The notes beneath the pieces were generated by a model that was not told the origin of the DNA, did not search any database, and was given only the letters and a program-made list of their open reading frames with translations. A stretch of DNA of 43,486 bases from a gamma proteobacterium HTCC2207 (GTDB lineage Bacteria; Pseudomonadota; Gammaproteobacteria; Pseudomonadales; Porticoccaceae): contig CH672400.1 in NCBI GenBank assembly GCA_000153445.1, positions 219,961 through 263,446 of the forward strand, in the 5' to 3' direction. This document shows positions 25,968 through 36,209 of this stretch, piece after piece (the stretch's first letter is position 1; each line of letters opens with the position of its first letter). The translations under genes and the position numbers were made by a program.

Positions 25968-26444
25968 ATGAAACTGACAACCAAAGGGCGATATGCGGTA
26001 ACCGCAATGCTGGATCTCACCATCCACTGCGACGACAAGCCTGTGTCACTGTCGGAAATATCTCAGCGTCAATCCATTTCACTTTCGTATCTTGAGCAAC
26101 TTTTTTCAAAGCTGCGGCAGGCTGAACTGGTTATTAGCGTGCGTGGCCCGGGCGGTGGATACCGTTTAGGCCGGTCGAGCGAGACTGTTTTTATCGCGGA
26201 AATCATCGATGCGGTCAATGAGTCCGTTGATTCCACTAACTGTCAGGGCAAGGGTGACTGTCAGGGCGGTGAGATTTGTTTGACCCATTCGCTGTGGGAT
26301 CAGCTGAGCCACGAGATACATAATTTTTTAAATGCTATTTCTCTCGCCGATCTAGTTGCCCGTCGCGACGTGAAAAGTATTGCCCAGCGCCAGGTTGAGC
26401 AGTTATTAATTTTAAATGAAAGTCCGCAGGCTAGTGCCTGCTGA
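25968..26444 (+). CDS. iscR: Fe-S cluster regulator IscR
   Basis: A 158-residue Rrf2-family transcription factor with an N-terminal winged helix ([48 protein letters not shown]). The three cluster ligands are at the same positions as in E. coli: Cys92, Cys98 and Cys104, with the following THS histidine. Holo-IscR represses its own operon through type 1 sites, and one is present upstream; the apo form regulates type 2 sites. First gene of iscRSUA-hscBA-fdx-iscX. Confidence 0.97.
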   Translation: MKLTTKGRYAVTAMLDLTIHCDDKPVSLSEISQRQSISLSYLEQLFSKLRQAELVISVRGPGGGYRLGRSSETVFIAEIIDAVNESVDSTNCQGKGDCQGGEICLTHSLWDQLSHEIHNFLNAISLADLVARRDVKSIAQRQVEQLLILNESPQASAC

Positions 26445-26458
26445 AACCGGAGTATTAA

Positions 26459-27673
26459 ATGAGTCTTCCAATTTATCTCGACTATGCGGCAACCACACCG
26501 GTTGATCCTGCAGTTGCAGACAAAATGATGCAATACCTGACGCCAACAGGCCACTTTGGCAATCCAGCGTCTCGCTCTCATACCTTTGGTTGGGAAGCTG
26601 AGGCTGCAGTAGAGGACGCCCGTGAAGAAGTTGCCAAAATGATTGGTGCAGACCCCCGCGAGATCGTCTGGACCTCTGGTGCCACAGAAGCCAACAACCT
26701 TGGTATTAAAGGCTGCGCACATTTTAACCAGCGCAAAGGCAAGCATGTTATTACGTCGCGTATCGAACACAAAGCGGTTCTCGACACCTGTCGTCAACTT
26801 GAGCGCGAAGGCTTCGAAGTCACTTATTTGGATCCGGATTCCAGCGGTTTAATTCAGCCGCAGATGGTTGCCGACGCAATTCGCGAAGACACCACGGTGG
26901 TTTCGATCATGCACGTGAACAATGAGATCGGCACGCTAAATGATATCGCCGCGATCGGTGCAATCTGTCGCGAGAGAAAAATCTTTTTCCATGTGGATTC
27001 AGCGCAGAGCGCCGGCAAAACGCCGATCGATGTCGAGGCTATGAAAGTCGATATGATGTCTTTTTCAGCGCACAAAATTTACGGTCCCAAAGGCATTGGT
27101 GCACTCTATGTCCGCCGTAAGCCACGCGTTCGTATTGAAGCTCAGATGCACGGTGGCGGTCATGAGCGCGGTATGCGTTCTGGTACGTTGGCTACGCATC
27201 AAATTGCTGCCATGGGTGAAGCCTTCCGTCTTGCCGGTGAAGTGCTGGCCGAAGAGTCGGCACGTATCACTTTGCTGCGCAAGCGTCTCTGGGACGGCGT
27301 CTCCGATATGGAAGAGGTTTACCTCAACGGCTCTGCCACTCAGCACGTGCCAGGCATTGTGAATATTAGTTTTGCCTTTGTAGAGGGCGAGTCGCTGATT
27401 ATGGCGCTGCGGGATCTCGCGGTGTCTTCCGGTTCGGCCTGTACCTCCGCCAGCCTTGAGCCTTCCTATGTGCTCCGTGCACTGGGTCTCAATGATGAGA
27501 TGGCTCACAGCTCAATTCGCTTCAGCATCGGTCGCTACACCACCGAGCAGGATGTGGATTCAGCGATTGAAAAAGTCCGTCATGCAGTAACTAAATTACG
27601 CGAGCTATCTCCGCTCTGGGATATGTTCAAAGACGGTGTTGATTTAAGCAAAGTGGAGTGGGCTGCCCACTAA
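26459..27673 (+). CDS. iscS: Cysteine desulfurase IscS
   Basis: A 404-residue PLP enzyme that takes sulfur from cysteine and passes it as persulfide to IscU and other acceptors. Seen: [12 protein letters not shown] at the N-terminus, the PLP lysine in [16 protein letters not shown], and the flexible persulfide-carrying loop [20 protein letters not shown]. Length equals E. coli IscS. Fourteen bases separate it from iscR; GGAG is near the ATG. Confidence 0.98.
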   Translation: MSLPIYLDYAATTPVDPAVADKMMQYLTPTGHFGNPASRSHTFGWEAEAAVEDAREEVAKMIGADPREIVWTSGATEANNLGIKGCAHFNQRKGKHVITSRIEHKAVLDTCRQLEREGFEVTYLDPDSSGLIQPQMVADAIREDTTVVSIMHVNNEIGTLNDIAAIGAICRERKIFFHVDSAQSAGKTPIDVEAMKVDMMSFSAHKIYGPKGIGALYVRRKPRVRIEAQMHGGGHERGMRSGTLATHQIAAMGEAFRLAGEVLAEESARITLLRKRLWDGVSDMEEVYLNGSATQHVPGIVNISFAFVEGESLIMALRDLAVSSGSACTSASLEPSYVLRALGLNDEMAHSSIRFSIGRYTTEQDVDSAIEKVRHAVTKLRELSPLWDMFKDGVDLSKVEWAAH

Positions 27674-27718
27674 ACTGTTTTTTTACAAATTTGAAATACT
27701 AAACAAGGAGTCATCAAA

Positions 27719-28102
27719 ATGGCTTACAGCGAAAAAGTAATAGATCACTACGAAAACCCACGCAATGTCGGCAAGCTTGACGACAGTTCAAAAAATGTCG
27801 GCACTGGTATGGTCGGTGCACCTGCCTGTGGTGACGTTATGCGTCTGCAAATTCAGGTTAGCAGCGATGGCATTATTGAAGACGCCAAGTTCAAAACCTA
27901 TGGTTGTGGTTCTGCGATTGCCTCAAGTTCACTGCTTACCGAGTGGGTCAAAGGTAAGCACATTGATGATGCCGCTGAGATTAAAAACACTGAAATAGCT
28001 GAAGAGTTGGCGCTGCCACCAGTGAAGATTCACTGCTCCGTATTAGCCGAAGATGCTATCAAAGCAGCGGTTCGCGATATTCGAGAAAAGCAGGGGAGCT
28101 GA
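27719..28102 (+). CDS. iscU: Fe-S scaffold protein IscU
   Basis: A 127-residue scaffold on which IscS sulfur and iron form a [2Fe-2S] cluster. The three ligand cysteines are in GAPACGDV, TYGCGSAI and KIHCSVLAEDA, and the LPPVK site recognised by the HscA chaperone is just before the last Cys. ACAAGGAG lies before the ATG. Normal length. Confidence 0.98.
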   Translation: MAYSEKVIDHYENPRNVGKLDDSSKNVGTGMVGAPACGDVMRLQIQVSSDGIIEDAKFKTYGCGSAIASSSLLTEWVKGKHIDDAAEIKNTEIAEELALPPVKIHCSVLAEDAIKAAVRDIREKQGS

Positions 28103-28111
28103 TTAGCAGCC

Positions 28112-28435
28112 ATGGCTATTACAATGACCGCAGCTGCTGAGCAGCATGTAATCAAGCATCTTGCACATCGCTCAAAAGGTGTTGGTGTCCGCTTGGGCGT
28201 TCGCACCACTGGCTGTTCGGGTCTTTCCTATGTGCTCGAATTCGTCGATAGCACTGAAGCCGAAGACGCAGTTTTTACCTGTGGCGACGTGAAGCTGGTT
28301 ATCGATCCGAAAAGTCTGCTCTACCTCGATGGCACCGAATTGGATTATGTCAAAGAGGGTCTCAATGAAGGCTTTGAGTTTAAAAATCCGAACGTCAAGG
28401 ACGAATGTGGCTGTGGCGAGAGCTTTCATATTTAA
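28112..28435 (+). CDS. iscA: A-type Fe-S carrier IscA
   Basis: A 107-residue HesB/IscA protein that carries clusters from IscU to client proteins. The three conserved cysteines are in [10 protein letters not shown] and the C-terminal DECGCGESF. Nine bases after iscU. Confidence 0.97.
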   Translation: MAITMTAAAEQHVIKHLAHRSKGVGVRLGVRTTGCSGLSYVLEFVDSTEAEDAVFTCGDVKLVIDPKSLLYLDGTELDYVKEGLNEGFEFKNPNVKDECGCGESFHI

Positions 28436-28494
28436 AGAGCTGTCAAATTTAACGCCTTTGCAGAGCAGTAATAATTACCTTTGGATTTAATACC

Positions 28495-29043
28495 GTGGTC
28501 TTATCGGCAACGCTTTTCGAATCGAGCAATTTCTTTGAGTTATTTTCTCTGCCCTCGGGTTGGCAAATTGACCGCGGGCTGCTCGATGCTCGCTACCGTA
28601 AACTGCAGCAGGAGTTTCATCCCGACCGTTTCGCCAGTAAAGGCGATGTGGACAAACGACTGGCGCTGCAGACTACCTCATTAATAAATCAAGCCTACGA
28701 CACTCTTAAATCCCCCCTTAAACGCGCCCAGTATCTTTTGCAGTTAGAAGATCTCGACGCCGCTCAGGAAACGCACATCACCAGTGATGTACAGTTTCTG
28801 ATGCAGCAGATCGAATTTCGCGAAGCCCTGGGTGATCTCAATGAAAGTGCTGACCCCATGACCGCAGTGGATGGTATGCGCACTGATGTGCAGAATCAGT
28901 ATCTGCAGTTACAGAACGACTTTGAGGCGCAATACATAGCCGCCAATTATAATGACGCCCTGGATACAGTGGCGAGAATGCAATTCTTCTCCAAGCTACT
29001 GGTCGAAATTGATCAGCGAGAAGAAGAGTTAGAGGACTTTTAA
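28495..29043 (+). CDS. hscB: Co-chaperone HscB
   Basis: A 182-residue DnaJ-like protein that hands IscU to HscA and stimulates its ATPase. The J domain includes the HPDRF tripeptide region (residues about 41-45) and the long helix ALQTTSLINQAYDTLKSPLKRAQYLL; the C-terminal helical domain for IscU follows. GTG at 28495 is the best start; the ribosome binding site is weak. Gap to hscA is three bases. Confidence 0.95.
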   Translation: MVLSATLFESSNFFELFSLPSGWQIDRGLLDARYRKLQQEFHPDRFASKGDVDKRLALQTTSLINQAYDTLKSPLKRAQYLLQLEDLDAAQETHITSDVQFLMQQIEFREALGDLNESADPMTAVDGMRTDVQNQYLQLQNDFEAQYIAANYNDALDTVARMQFFSKLLVEIDQREEELEDF

Positions 29044-29046
29044 ACC

Positions 29047-30918
29047 GTGGCTTTACTGCAAATTTCAGAACCGGGCCAATCTCCGCAGCCCCACCAGCGC
29101 AAGCATGCTGTGGGCATTGATTTGGGTACCACCAATTCATTGGTCGCGGCCGTGCGCAGTGGTTCTCCAGAAACACTGGCGGACGAGCAGGGTCGGCATT
29201 TACTGCCCTCGGTAGTGCACTACTACAAAGACGGCGTTAGCTGTATTGGTTATGAAGCTGCTGAGCACAATGTTAGCGATCCGCTGAATACTTTGACCTC
29301 TGTAAAGCGGCTTATGGGCCGCGGCCTTGAAGATGTGAAAACCTTTGGCGGTCAACTGCCTTACGAATTCGCCGCCGTTGACGGTGGTATGCCCAAAATT
29401 GTTACCGCCGCTGGCTCAGTCAGTCCCATCCAAGTTTCCGCGGAAATATTGCGCAAACTGGCAGGGCGCGCTGAAATCGCTCTCGACGGTATGTTAGACG
29501 GCGCTGTAATTACCGTGCCAGCCTATTTTGATGATGCGCAGCGACAGGCGACCAAAGACGCTGCAACACTAGCGGGTATTAAAGTCCTGCGTCTGCTCAA
29601 CGAACCTACTGCGGCGGCCATTGCCTACGGCCTCGATCAGCGTGAAGACAGCACCATTGCAGTTTATGATCTGGGCGGCGGTACCTTTGATATTTCCATT
29701 CTGAGGCTCTCCCGAGGTGTCTTTGAAGTGCTGGCAACCGGCGGCGATTCGGCGCTGGGCGGTGACGATTTCGATCGCGCAATTGCCGAATGGATCCGTC
29801 AACAAGTGGGCATGGATGAATCCTTGGATCCCACCGAACAGCGGATTCTCATGGAAACGGCTAAATCAGCCAAAGAAGAGCTTACAGATCAGGACACCGT
29901 CGAAATTGAAGTGCTGGATTGGCAGGGCGTGCTGACTCGTGATCAGCTCAACACATTGATTGACCCTCTGATTGATAAAACGCTCCGTGCGGCGAAGAAA
30001 TCGCTGCGCGATGCAGGTGCTAGCAGCGACCAGATCAATGAAGTGATTCTGGTGGGCGGCTCGACACGGACTCCAAGAGTTCACGAAAAAGTTGAGCAGC
30101 TTTTTAACCGTCAACCTCATTCTAATCTCGACCCCGACCGCGTTGTCGCTATGGGTGCTGCGCTGCAGGCCGAAGTGTTGGTGGGTAACAAGTCTGGCGA
30201 CGATATGTTGCTATTGGATGTGATTCCCCTGTCTCTGGGCATTGAGACTATGGGTGGCTTGATTGAAAAGATCATTCATCGCAATACCACTATCCCGGTC
30301 TCCAAGGCCCAAGAATTTACCACCTTCAAAGACGGTCAAACTGCCATGGCAATCCATGTGTTGCAGGGCGAGCGAGAGCTCGCGTCAGACAGCCGCTCTC
30401 TGGCACGCTTTGAATTGCGTGATATACCGCCGATGGTGGCAGGCGGGGCAATAATTCGCGTCTCCTACCAGGTGGATGCTGATGGTTTGCTGAGCGTTAA
30501 CGCTCGCGAAATGATCAGCGGTGTAGAGTCCCATATTGAGGTTAAACCCTCCTATGGTCTTAGCGAAAATGACATCACCAGTATGTTGCAGGATTCATTT
30601 AGTTACGCCAAAGACGATATGAAAGCGCGTGCCTTGCGTGAGCAACAGGTCGAGGCAGATCGGATGATCGAAGATCTCGGTGCGGCGCTGGCAAAAGATG
30701 GCCTTGCGCTGCTTGATGAAGCGGAATATAACTGCCTTGAAGTGGCGGTTAAAGAATTGCAGATAGTGCGCGATAGTAGCACTGAGCATCGTGTGTTGAT
30801 GCGACAAATTGAATCGGTAGGCAAGGTGAGTGAAGAGTTCGCTGCGCGCCGAATGGATGCCAGTATTAAAAATGCACTGGCCGGACAAAGTCTTGATGAT
30901 GTGGAGAACACCCTCTAA
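29047..30918 (+). CDS. hscA: Specialised Hsp70 chaperone HscA
   Basis: A 623-residue Hsp70 that uses ATP to release the cluster from IscU to acceptors. Signature sequences: [37 protein letters not shown], and the substrate domain with [12 protein letters not shown]. Length matches the family (about 616-620). Starts with GTG. Its stop overlaps the fdx start (TAATG). Confidence 0.97.
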   Translation: MALLQISEPGQSPQPHQRKHAVGIDLGTTNSLVAAVRSGSPETLADEQGRHLLPSVVHYYKDGVSCIGYEAAEHNVSDPLNTLTSVKRLMGRGLEDVKTFGGQLPYEFAAVDGGMPKIVTAAGSVSPIQVSAEILRKLAGRAEIALDGMLDGAVITVPAYFDDAQRQATKDAATLAGIKVLRLLNEPTAAAIAYGLDQREDSTIAVYDLGGGTFDISILRLSRGVFEVLATGGDSALGGDDFDRAIAEWIRQQVGMDESLDPTEQRILMETAKSAKEELTDQDTVEIEVLDWQGVLTRDQLNTLIDPLIDKTLRAAKKSLRDAGASSDQINEVILVGGSTRTPRVHEKVEQLFNRQPHSNLDPDRVVAMGAALQAEVLVGNKSGDDMLLLDVIPLSLGIETMGGLIEKIIHRNTTIPVSKAQEFTTFKDGQTAMAIHVLQGERELASDSRSLARFELRDIPPMVAGGAIIRVSYQVDADGLLSVNAREMISGVESHIEVKPSYGLSENDITSMLQDSFSYAKDDMKARALREQQVEADRMIEDLGAALAKDGLALLDEAEYNCLEVAVKELQIVRDSSTEHRVLMRQIESVGKVSEEFAARRMDASIKNALAGQSLDDVENTL

Positions 30919-31256
30919 TGGCACGTATAGTATTTTTACCTCACGAAGACCTGTGCCCCGAAGGTGCGGTAGTGGAATCCAATCCGGGCGAAAGCGTTTG
31001 CCAGGCGGCACTGCGCAGCGGTATCGATATAGAGCACGCCTGCGAGATGTCCTGCGCCTGTACCACCTGCCATGTGCACATTCGCGAAGGCTTTATGGCG
31101 CTGCCCGAGGCCGATGAGCTGGAAGAAGATTTTCTCGATATGGCCTGGGGTGTGGATCCTGACTCCCGACTTAGCTGCCAGCTGGTTGCCGATGACGTCG
31201 ACCTGGTTGTCGAAATCCCTAAATACACTATTAATATGGTTTCAGAGAAACACTGA
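30918..31256 (+). CDS. fdx: ISC-type [2Fe-2S] ferredoxin
   Basis: A 112-residue adrenodoxin-like ferredoxin supplying electrons for cluster assembly. Cluster cysteines are in CEMSCACTTCHVHIREG and a later LSCQL. Overlaps hscA by one base. Confidence 0.97.
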   Translation: MARIVFLPHEDLCPEGAVVESNPGESVCQAALRSGIDIEHACEMSCACTTCHVHIREGFMALPEADELEEDFLDMAWGVDPDSRLSCQLVADDVDLVVEIPKYTINMVSEKH

Positions 31257-31332
31257 GCCAGCTGTTTCATGCTGCCTACTCTCTAATGGGGCGCGGGTAG
31301 ATTAAGAACGGCAGAAAATGGAGTAATAGACT

Positions 31333-31530
31333 ATGCTGAAGTGGACAGATATACACGACATCGCCATTGAGCTAACGGACACGCATCCAGACGTAGATCC
31401 ACAGTATGTAAACTTTGTTGATCTGCGCAAATGGGTTTTGGCTCTGGAAGATTTTTCCGATGACCCAGATCGTTGCGGAGAGAAAATTCTCGAAGCAATT
31501 CAAATGGCCTGGCTGGAAGAGCAAGATTAA
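31333..31530 (+). CDS. iscX: Fe-S assembly protein IscX
   Basis: A 65-residue acidic helical protein (MLKWTDIHDIAIELTDTHPD..., ending MAWLEEQD) that binds IscS and modulates cluster formation. The DIxxxLxxxHPD start and acidic face are typical. GGAG lies upstream. Last gene of the isc operon, 76 bases after fdx. Confidence 0.95.
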   Translation: MLKWTDIHDIAIELTDTHPDVDPQYVNFVDLRKWVLALEDFSDDPDRCGEKILEAIQMAWLEEQD

Positions 31531-31587
31531 CGCCGCGTTAAGATGCTAGAAATCTAAGGCGCGCAGGAAGCGAGACTCAGGCAAAGG

Positions 31588-33456
31588 ATGGCAGATAGAC
31601 ATAAGCTGTATAAAAAATTCTTGGACAGAGCTCCCTTCGGCACACTGTTATTTGCTTATGGCGTGTGTATCGACGCCAACAGCAGGGCGCAGCAGATTCT
31701 CAAATGTCAGCGCTCCGACCTCATCGGAGTAGCACTCAGCGAAGACCAAACTCAGCAGCCAGCCTCGGTCGAGCAGCTCAAGCACGTTATCGAAAAACTC
31801 CAGCAGGACCAACTCTCTGGCATTCTTTGGCGCTCGCAAAATATTCTCGAAGAAGATGAAATTGTTGTTTCCCAAGGTCCTGCTGAGCATGGAGACGCTG
31901 GTGGAGCCGGCAGCGATGATATTATCAGTATTACGCTCTATCCTTTGCCTGCACTGGCCCAGATGGTGGTCAAAGAATTTTCTACCATTGCCACGGTGGC
32001 TGATGGCGAGCCTATTTCAGACGCCCCTGATACCACGGTGATTGAAACTAAAGTGGAGCCTGAACCCATAGCAGACGTTGTGGCAGCTTCTATTTCAGTT
32101 CCCGTAAAAACGCCCGCGCAACAGACCGATCAAGATCGCTATGAAACCCTCTCCGGTTTGCCCGTTAGTCTTCGGCTGATCGACAGTATCGCCGAGTATT
32201 TGGATCAGCCTCAGAGTGACACCGCCTGTGGTGCGCTCCTATTGATCGATCTCGATCATTTTAACTCAATCAATGAATCCCTAGGCAAAGCCGTGGGTAA
32301 CCAAATTCTTGAGCGCGCTGCCGAAACGATCAAGGGTCTCTGTACCGAGCATATGGAGATGGATCAGGTAGCCGGTGACTCATTTTTGGTGCTGATTAAA
32401 AATATCGCCGACAGTGCCGAGCAGGCTCGGGAAGCCAGTTTGGCTATAGCGAATGAAATCCGCTGTATTTTAACGCGACCCTTTTTCACCGAGAGTGGTG
32501 AAGTGAGTGTGACATCCAGTGTCGGTATCAGTGTGCTCTATGCCGGTCTTTACTATGCTTCGCCAGAGGTAATAATCAGCGCTGAGCAAGCGGTACAACA
32601 GGCCGAAAGTGCCATGTTCGAAGCCAAGCGCCGCGGCCGCGACAATGTAGTCCTATTCGATTCTCAAATAACGCGTCAGGCACGTCAGCGCATCAATATG
32701 CAATCCAGTCTGCGCAAAGCGGTTGCCAATCAAGAGTTCGATCTGCATGTGCAGCCCCAGGTTTCGACTCATAGCGGCGACGTGGTGGGTGGAGAGGTGC
32801 TGCTGCGCTGGATGCATTCAGGGCAGGCCCAGCGTTCCCCGGCGGACTTTATTCCAGTACTTGAATCCTCGGGCATGATTGTCGATGTGGGGCTCTGGGT
32901 GATCCGTACCTCCTGTGAATATCTGCGCAATATGCTCGATCAGGGTCTCTGGACCCCAGATATGCAGATGGCAGTGAATATCAGTCCAAAACAGTTCCAT
33001 GATCCCCAGTTGATCAAGTCCCTTGAGCAGAGCCTAAAAAGCTATGATATTCGCCCAGATATGCTCACGTTGGAAGTGACGGAAACCTTGCTGATCGACG
33101 ATTTTGAATCTGTGGTCGACAAGATGAAAAAGATTCGCAATATGGGTACTCGTTTCGCCATTGATGACTTTGGCAGCGGATATTCGTCAATGATCTATCT
33201 CAAGCGCCTGCCTCTGGATATTTTAAAAATTGACCGTGAATTTATCACTCACCTTAACTCCGACAAGGAAACGCTCGGTCTGGTTGAAGCAATCATGATG
33301 GTGGCTCACCACTATGGCTTAGATGTAGTGGCTGAAGGGGTTGAAAAACGTGAGGTTTTGGATATTTTGCGCAGCCTAGGTTGTGAAAAATATCAGGGCG
33401 CTCACTTTAGTATGCCCGTCTCTCTGGATAAATTTCAGCGCCTGCTGGTCGCTTAG
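31588..33456 (+). CDS. GGDEF-EAL protein, probable c-di-GMP phosphodiesterase
   Basis: A 622-residue signalling protein. Residues about 8-115 look like a degenerate PAS sensor. A low-complexity linker follows (about 130-180), then a GGDEF domain whose signature is AGDSF (residues 262-266), too degenerate for cyclase activity. The C-terminal EAL domain keeps the catalytic set: EVLLRW (Glu403), NISPKQF, EVTETLL, IDDFGSGYSS, LKIDREF and AEGVEKREV. So c-di-GMP hydrolysis is likely, the GGDEF acting perhaps as a GTP sensor. No membrane helix or signal peptide. It sits between iscX and ndk, which are adjacent in Pseudomonas, so it is a lineage-specific insertion. Confidence 0.92.
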   Translation: MADRHKLYKKFLDRAPFGTLLFAYGVCIDANSRAQQILKCQRSDLIGVALSEDQTQQPASVEQLKHVIEKLQQDQLSGILWRSQNILEEDEIVVSQGPAEHGDAGGAGSDDIISITLYPLPALAQMVVKEFSTIATVADGEPISDAPDTTVIETKVEPEPIADVVAASISVPVKTPAQQTDQDRYETLSGLPVSLRLIDSIAEYLDQPQSDTACGALLLIDLDHFNSINESLGKAVGNQILERAAETIKGLCTEHMEMDQVAGDSFLVLIKNIADSAEQAREASLAIANEIRCILTRPFFTESGEVSVTSSVGISVLYAGLYYASPEVIISAEQAVQQAESAMFEAKRRGRDNVVLFDSQITRQARQRINMQSSLRKAVANQEFDLHVQPQVSTHSGDVVGGEVLLRWMHSGQAQRSPADFIPVLESSGMIVDVGLWVIRTSCEYLRNMLDQGLWTPDMQMAVNISPKQFHDPQLIKSLEQSLKSYDIRPDMLTLEVTETLLIDDFESVVDKMKKIRNMGTRFAIDDFGSGYSSMIYLKRLPLDILKIDREFITHLNSDKETLGLVEAIMMVAHHYGLDVVAEGVEKREVLDILRSLGCEKYQGAHFSMPVSLDKFQRLLVA

Positions 33457-33490
33457 AAGCCTGCCGGATAAGCTCCTGTGGAGAAACCTA

Positions 33491-33519
33491 TTGTGACCTC
33501 CGTCGCAGGCAGGTAGAAT
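33491..33519 (+). promoter_or_regulatory. Sigma-70 promoter upstream of ndk
   Basis: TTGTGA and TAGAAT with a 17-base spacer, about 64 bases before the ndk ATG. A GC-rich start region follows, then a short GCCC-AATA-GGGC hairpin and T-run (33531-33548). Confidence 0.6.
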
Positions 33520-33582
33520 CCGCGCTTTCCGCCCAATAGGGCAATTTTTTAAAGCATTACTCAAATTTTTGGAGAAATCTTC

Positions 33583-34008
33583 ATGGCGTCAGAACGCACT
33601 CTATCTATCATCAAGCCCGATGCAGTAGCAAAAAATGTTGTTGGCCAAATCCTCAGCCGTTTTGAAACTGCTGGCCTGCAAATTATTGCCTGTAAAATGC
33701 AGCAGCTGACTCAGGAACAAGCCGAAGGTTTTTACGCTGAACACAGCGAACGTCCGTTCTTTAAAGACTTAGTTGCCTTTATGACTTCTGGCCCTGTTTC
33801 TGTCCAGGTTCTGGAAGGCGAAAATGCGGTTATGACTAACCGTGATCTGATGGGCGCAACTAACCCTAAAGAAGCAGAAGCTGGCACTATCCGTGCTGAC
33901 TTTGCTGAATCAATCGACGCCAACGCAGTACACGGTTCCGACGCTGCAGCATCAGCTGCTCGTGAAATCGCCTACTTCTTTGCCGACAATGAGCTTTGCT
34001 CTCGTTAA
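33583..34008 (+). CDS. ndk: Nucleoside diphosphate kinase
   Basis: A 141-residue enzyme that exchanges the terminal phosphate between nucleoside tri- and diphosphates. N-terminal [40 protein letters not shown] and the phospho-histidine motif [20 protein letters not shown] are all present. GGAG lies about eight bases before the ATG. Own promoter upstream. Confidence 0.98.
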   Translation: MASERTLSIIKPDAVAKNVVGQILSRFETAGLQIIACKMQQLTQEQAEGFYAEHSERPFFKDLVAFMTSGPVSVQVLEGENAVMTNRDLMGATNPKEAEAGTIRADFAESIDANAVHGSDAAASAAREIAYFFADNELCSR

Positions 34009-34081
34009 TTTTCTTGGCTCTCTAACAGTACCATGTAGAGAGCAATAGAAAATCGAGAGAAACTGAGAGACCAGGACATCT

Positions 34082-35260
34082 ATGTCCCAGGAACCAATAG
34101 CAACACCAGTCCACGACGAACAGCCCCGAAAGGTTAAAACTAACCTCTTGGGGCTTTCTGCTTCCCGAATTGGCGACTTTTTAGAGTCGCTGGGAGAGAA
34201 ACGTTTCCGTGGCACCCAGATTCTCAAGTGGATTCATCAGTACGGAATTGATGATCTCAATGAGATGACCAATATCTCCAAAAGTCTGCGCGAAAGTCTG
34301 GCCGACGTGGCCGAAGTCGTTATGCCAGAGGTTGTCAGCTGTCAGGACTCTGTCGATGGAACACGCAAATGGTTGATCAAAGTCGATGGCGGTAGCTGCA
34401 TTGAGATGGTCTATATCCCTGAGCGCGACCGCGGCACACTCTGCGTTTCTTCACAGATTGGCTGTGCCCTTGACTGCAGTTTCTGCGCCACGGGAAAGCA
34501 GGGCTTTGCCCGAGACCTAACCACTGCCGAAATCATTGGTCAGCTGTGGATTGCAGCAAAATCCTTCGATCAATTCGATACTAAAAATCCCCGCCGCGTC
34601 ACTAATGTGGTGATGATGGGCATGGGCGAACCGCTGATGAACTTCAACAATGTGGTTGACGCCATGAGTTTGATGATGGACGACAATGCCTACGGTCTGT
34701 CCAAGCGTCGCGTGACCCTGAGCACGGCAGGTGTGGTGCCAGAATTGGATAAGCTGGGTGATGTCAGTGATGTGTCTCTGGCTATATCTCTGCATGCACC
34801 GAACGATGAATTGCGCAACCAACTGGTGCCGATTAATCGCAAGTATCCGCTGGTCGACTTTATTGGTAGCGCCAAACGTTACCTGGATAAAATGCCTGAC
34901 AATCGGCGCAAGGTCACGGTTGAATATACGCTGATGGATCGGGTCAATGATCGCGATGAACACGCCAAAGAATTGTCCGTGCTGCTGCGCGATCTACCCT
35001 GCAAGATAAACCTTATTCCGTTTAATCCATTTCCTGGCTCAGAGTACAAGAAAGTGACTAAAGTGGCGCTCAACCGGTTTAGGGACATTCTGCAGAATGA
35101 CGGGTACACTGTAACGGTTCGCACCACTCGTGGCGATGATATAGCCGCAGCCTGTGGTCAGTTGGCCGGCGAGGTCAATGATCGAACCAAGCGCCAGGAA
35201 CGCTACAAAAAGCGTTTGCAGGAACAGAGTGAAGAGCAGGTAGTAAAGATTGTTGGCTAG
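34082..35260 (+). CDS. rlmN: Dual-specificity rRNA/tRNA adenine-C2 methyltransferase RlmN
   Basis: A 392-residue radical-SAM enzyme that methylates A2503 of 23S rRNA and A37 of some tRNAs. The cluster motif is CALDCSFC (C-x3-C-x2-C), followed by [33 protein letters not shown] and the C-terminal catalytic Cys in DIAAACGQL. An N-terminal extension of about 17 residues precedes [15 protein letters not shown]. An 8-bp hairpin (34017-34024 with 34036-34043) lies between ndk and this gene. Confidence 0.97.
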   Translation: MSQEPIATPVHDEQPRKVKTNLLGLSASRIGDFLESLGEKRFRGTQILKWIHQYGIDDLNEMTNISKSLRESLADVAEVVMPEVVSCQDSVDGTRKWLIKVDGGSCIEMVYIPERDRGTLCVSSQIGCALDCSFCATGKQGFARDLTTAEIIGQLWIAAKSFDQFDTKNPRRVTNVVMMGMGEPLMNFNNVVDAMSLMMDDNAYGLSKRRVTLSTAGVVPELDKLGDVSDVSLAISLHAPNDELRNQLVPINRKYPLVDFIGSAKRYLDKMPDNRRKVTVEYTLMDRVNDRDEHAKELSVLLRDLPCKINLIPFNPFPGSEYKKVTKVALNRFRDILQNDGYTVTVRTTRGDDIAAACGQLAGEVNDRTKRQERYKKRLQEQSEEQVVKIVG

Positions 35261-35286
35261 CGACAGGCAAGTAACAAAAGCGTCGC

Positions 35287-35330
35287 TGGTAGTGTATTGG
35301 TAGTGTATTGGTAGTGAACTGGTAGTGTAA
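35287..35330. repeat. 11-nt tandem repeat, four units
   Basis: TGGTAGTGTAT twice, then TGGTAGTGAAC and TGGTAGTGTAA, contiguous. Lies in the 154-base gap between rlmN and pilW. Confidence 0.92.
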
Positions 35331-35414
35331 AAGCAGCACAGGAATGCTGTGGTTTTAAATGTACTTTTCCTCAGCGAGTTGTTTTAGGAAAAGTCATGAC
35401 AGGGAGAGTAGAGC

Positions 35415-36188
35415 ATGAGAAGCCCGATGAGACATTATTCGAGATTTTTATTATTGCTTGCAGTCATAGCAACCACTGGCTGTGTGACGAGTGGTGTGAA
35501 TAAAAGTGCGGGGGCAGATCCAGATGCGGCAAACCAGCAGCATATTAGATTGGCGCTCAGCTATATAAGCTCGAACAACCGCGATCTCGCCCGAGTTCAT
35601 TTAGAGAAAGCCAAGGCATTTAATCCGCGTTCTGTTGAGCTCTATAATGGTTATGCACTGTTATACCAGATGGAACAGGAATTTGAGCTGGCCGAGCGCT
35701 ACTATCGCAAAGCGCTGGCGGCAGACAGTGATTGCACTCTGGCGCATTATAATTATTCCGCGTTTCTGTTTAATCAGGGTCGCATGGCAGAAGCGCTTGA
35801 GCAGATGCAATTAGTCACTCAGGATCTTGGCTATGAGCGTCGCCCCCAGGCTTTTTATATACTGGGCCTGAGTCAGAAACGTCTCGGTGATATTGAGGCG
35901 GCCGTGGAATCTTTTGAGAAAGCCACGCAGTTGTCGGCAGGGTTTGCACCGCCCTTTATAGAAGCCGCTGAGATTTATTTTCAGCAACAGAATTACCCAT
36001 TGAGTAAAATGGCGCTGGACCGATTCAGGCAGTTGAGCAAGCCCACGCCAAAGAGTCTGTGGCTGTCGGTGAGAATAGAGCAGCGCTTTGGCAACAGAGA
36101 CAAGGCTGCCAGTGAGGGACTAAAATTAAAGAACCTGTTTCCCTACTCTAAAGAGAATCTTGAATATCAGGCGTGGTTAAAACAGTAA
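35415..36188 (+). CDS. pilW: Type IV pilus biogenesis lipoprotein PilW/PilF
   Basis: A 257-residue outer-membrane pilotin needed for assembly of the PilQ secretin. It has a lipoprotein signal (lipidated Cys23 in ATTGC) and six or so TPR motifs (ALLYQMEQEFELAERYYRKALAAD, ILGLSQKRLGDIEAAVESFEKA). Normal length. GGGAGAG lies upstream of the ATG. Position before ispG is conserved, but the rodZ gene that usually lies between them is missing. Confidence 0.93.
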   Translation: MRSPMRHYSRFLLLLAVIATTGCVTSGVNKSAGADPDAANQQHIRLALSYISSNNRDLARVHLEKAKAFNPRSVELYNGYALLYQMEQEFELAERYYRKALAADSDCTLAHYNYSAFLFNQGRMAEALEQMQLVTQDLGYERRPQAFYILGLSQKRLGDIEAAVESFEKATQLSAGFAPPFIEAAEIYFQQQNYPLSKMALDRFRQLSKPTPKSLWLSVRIEQRFGNRDKAASEGLKLKNLFPYSKENLEYQAWLKQ

Positions 36189-36209
36189 CTAACCAGAGTA
36201 ATTGATTAA

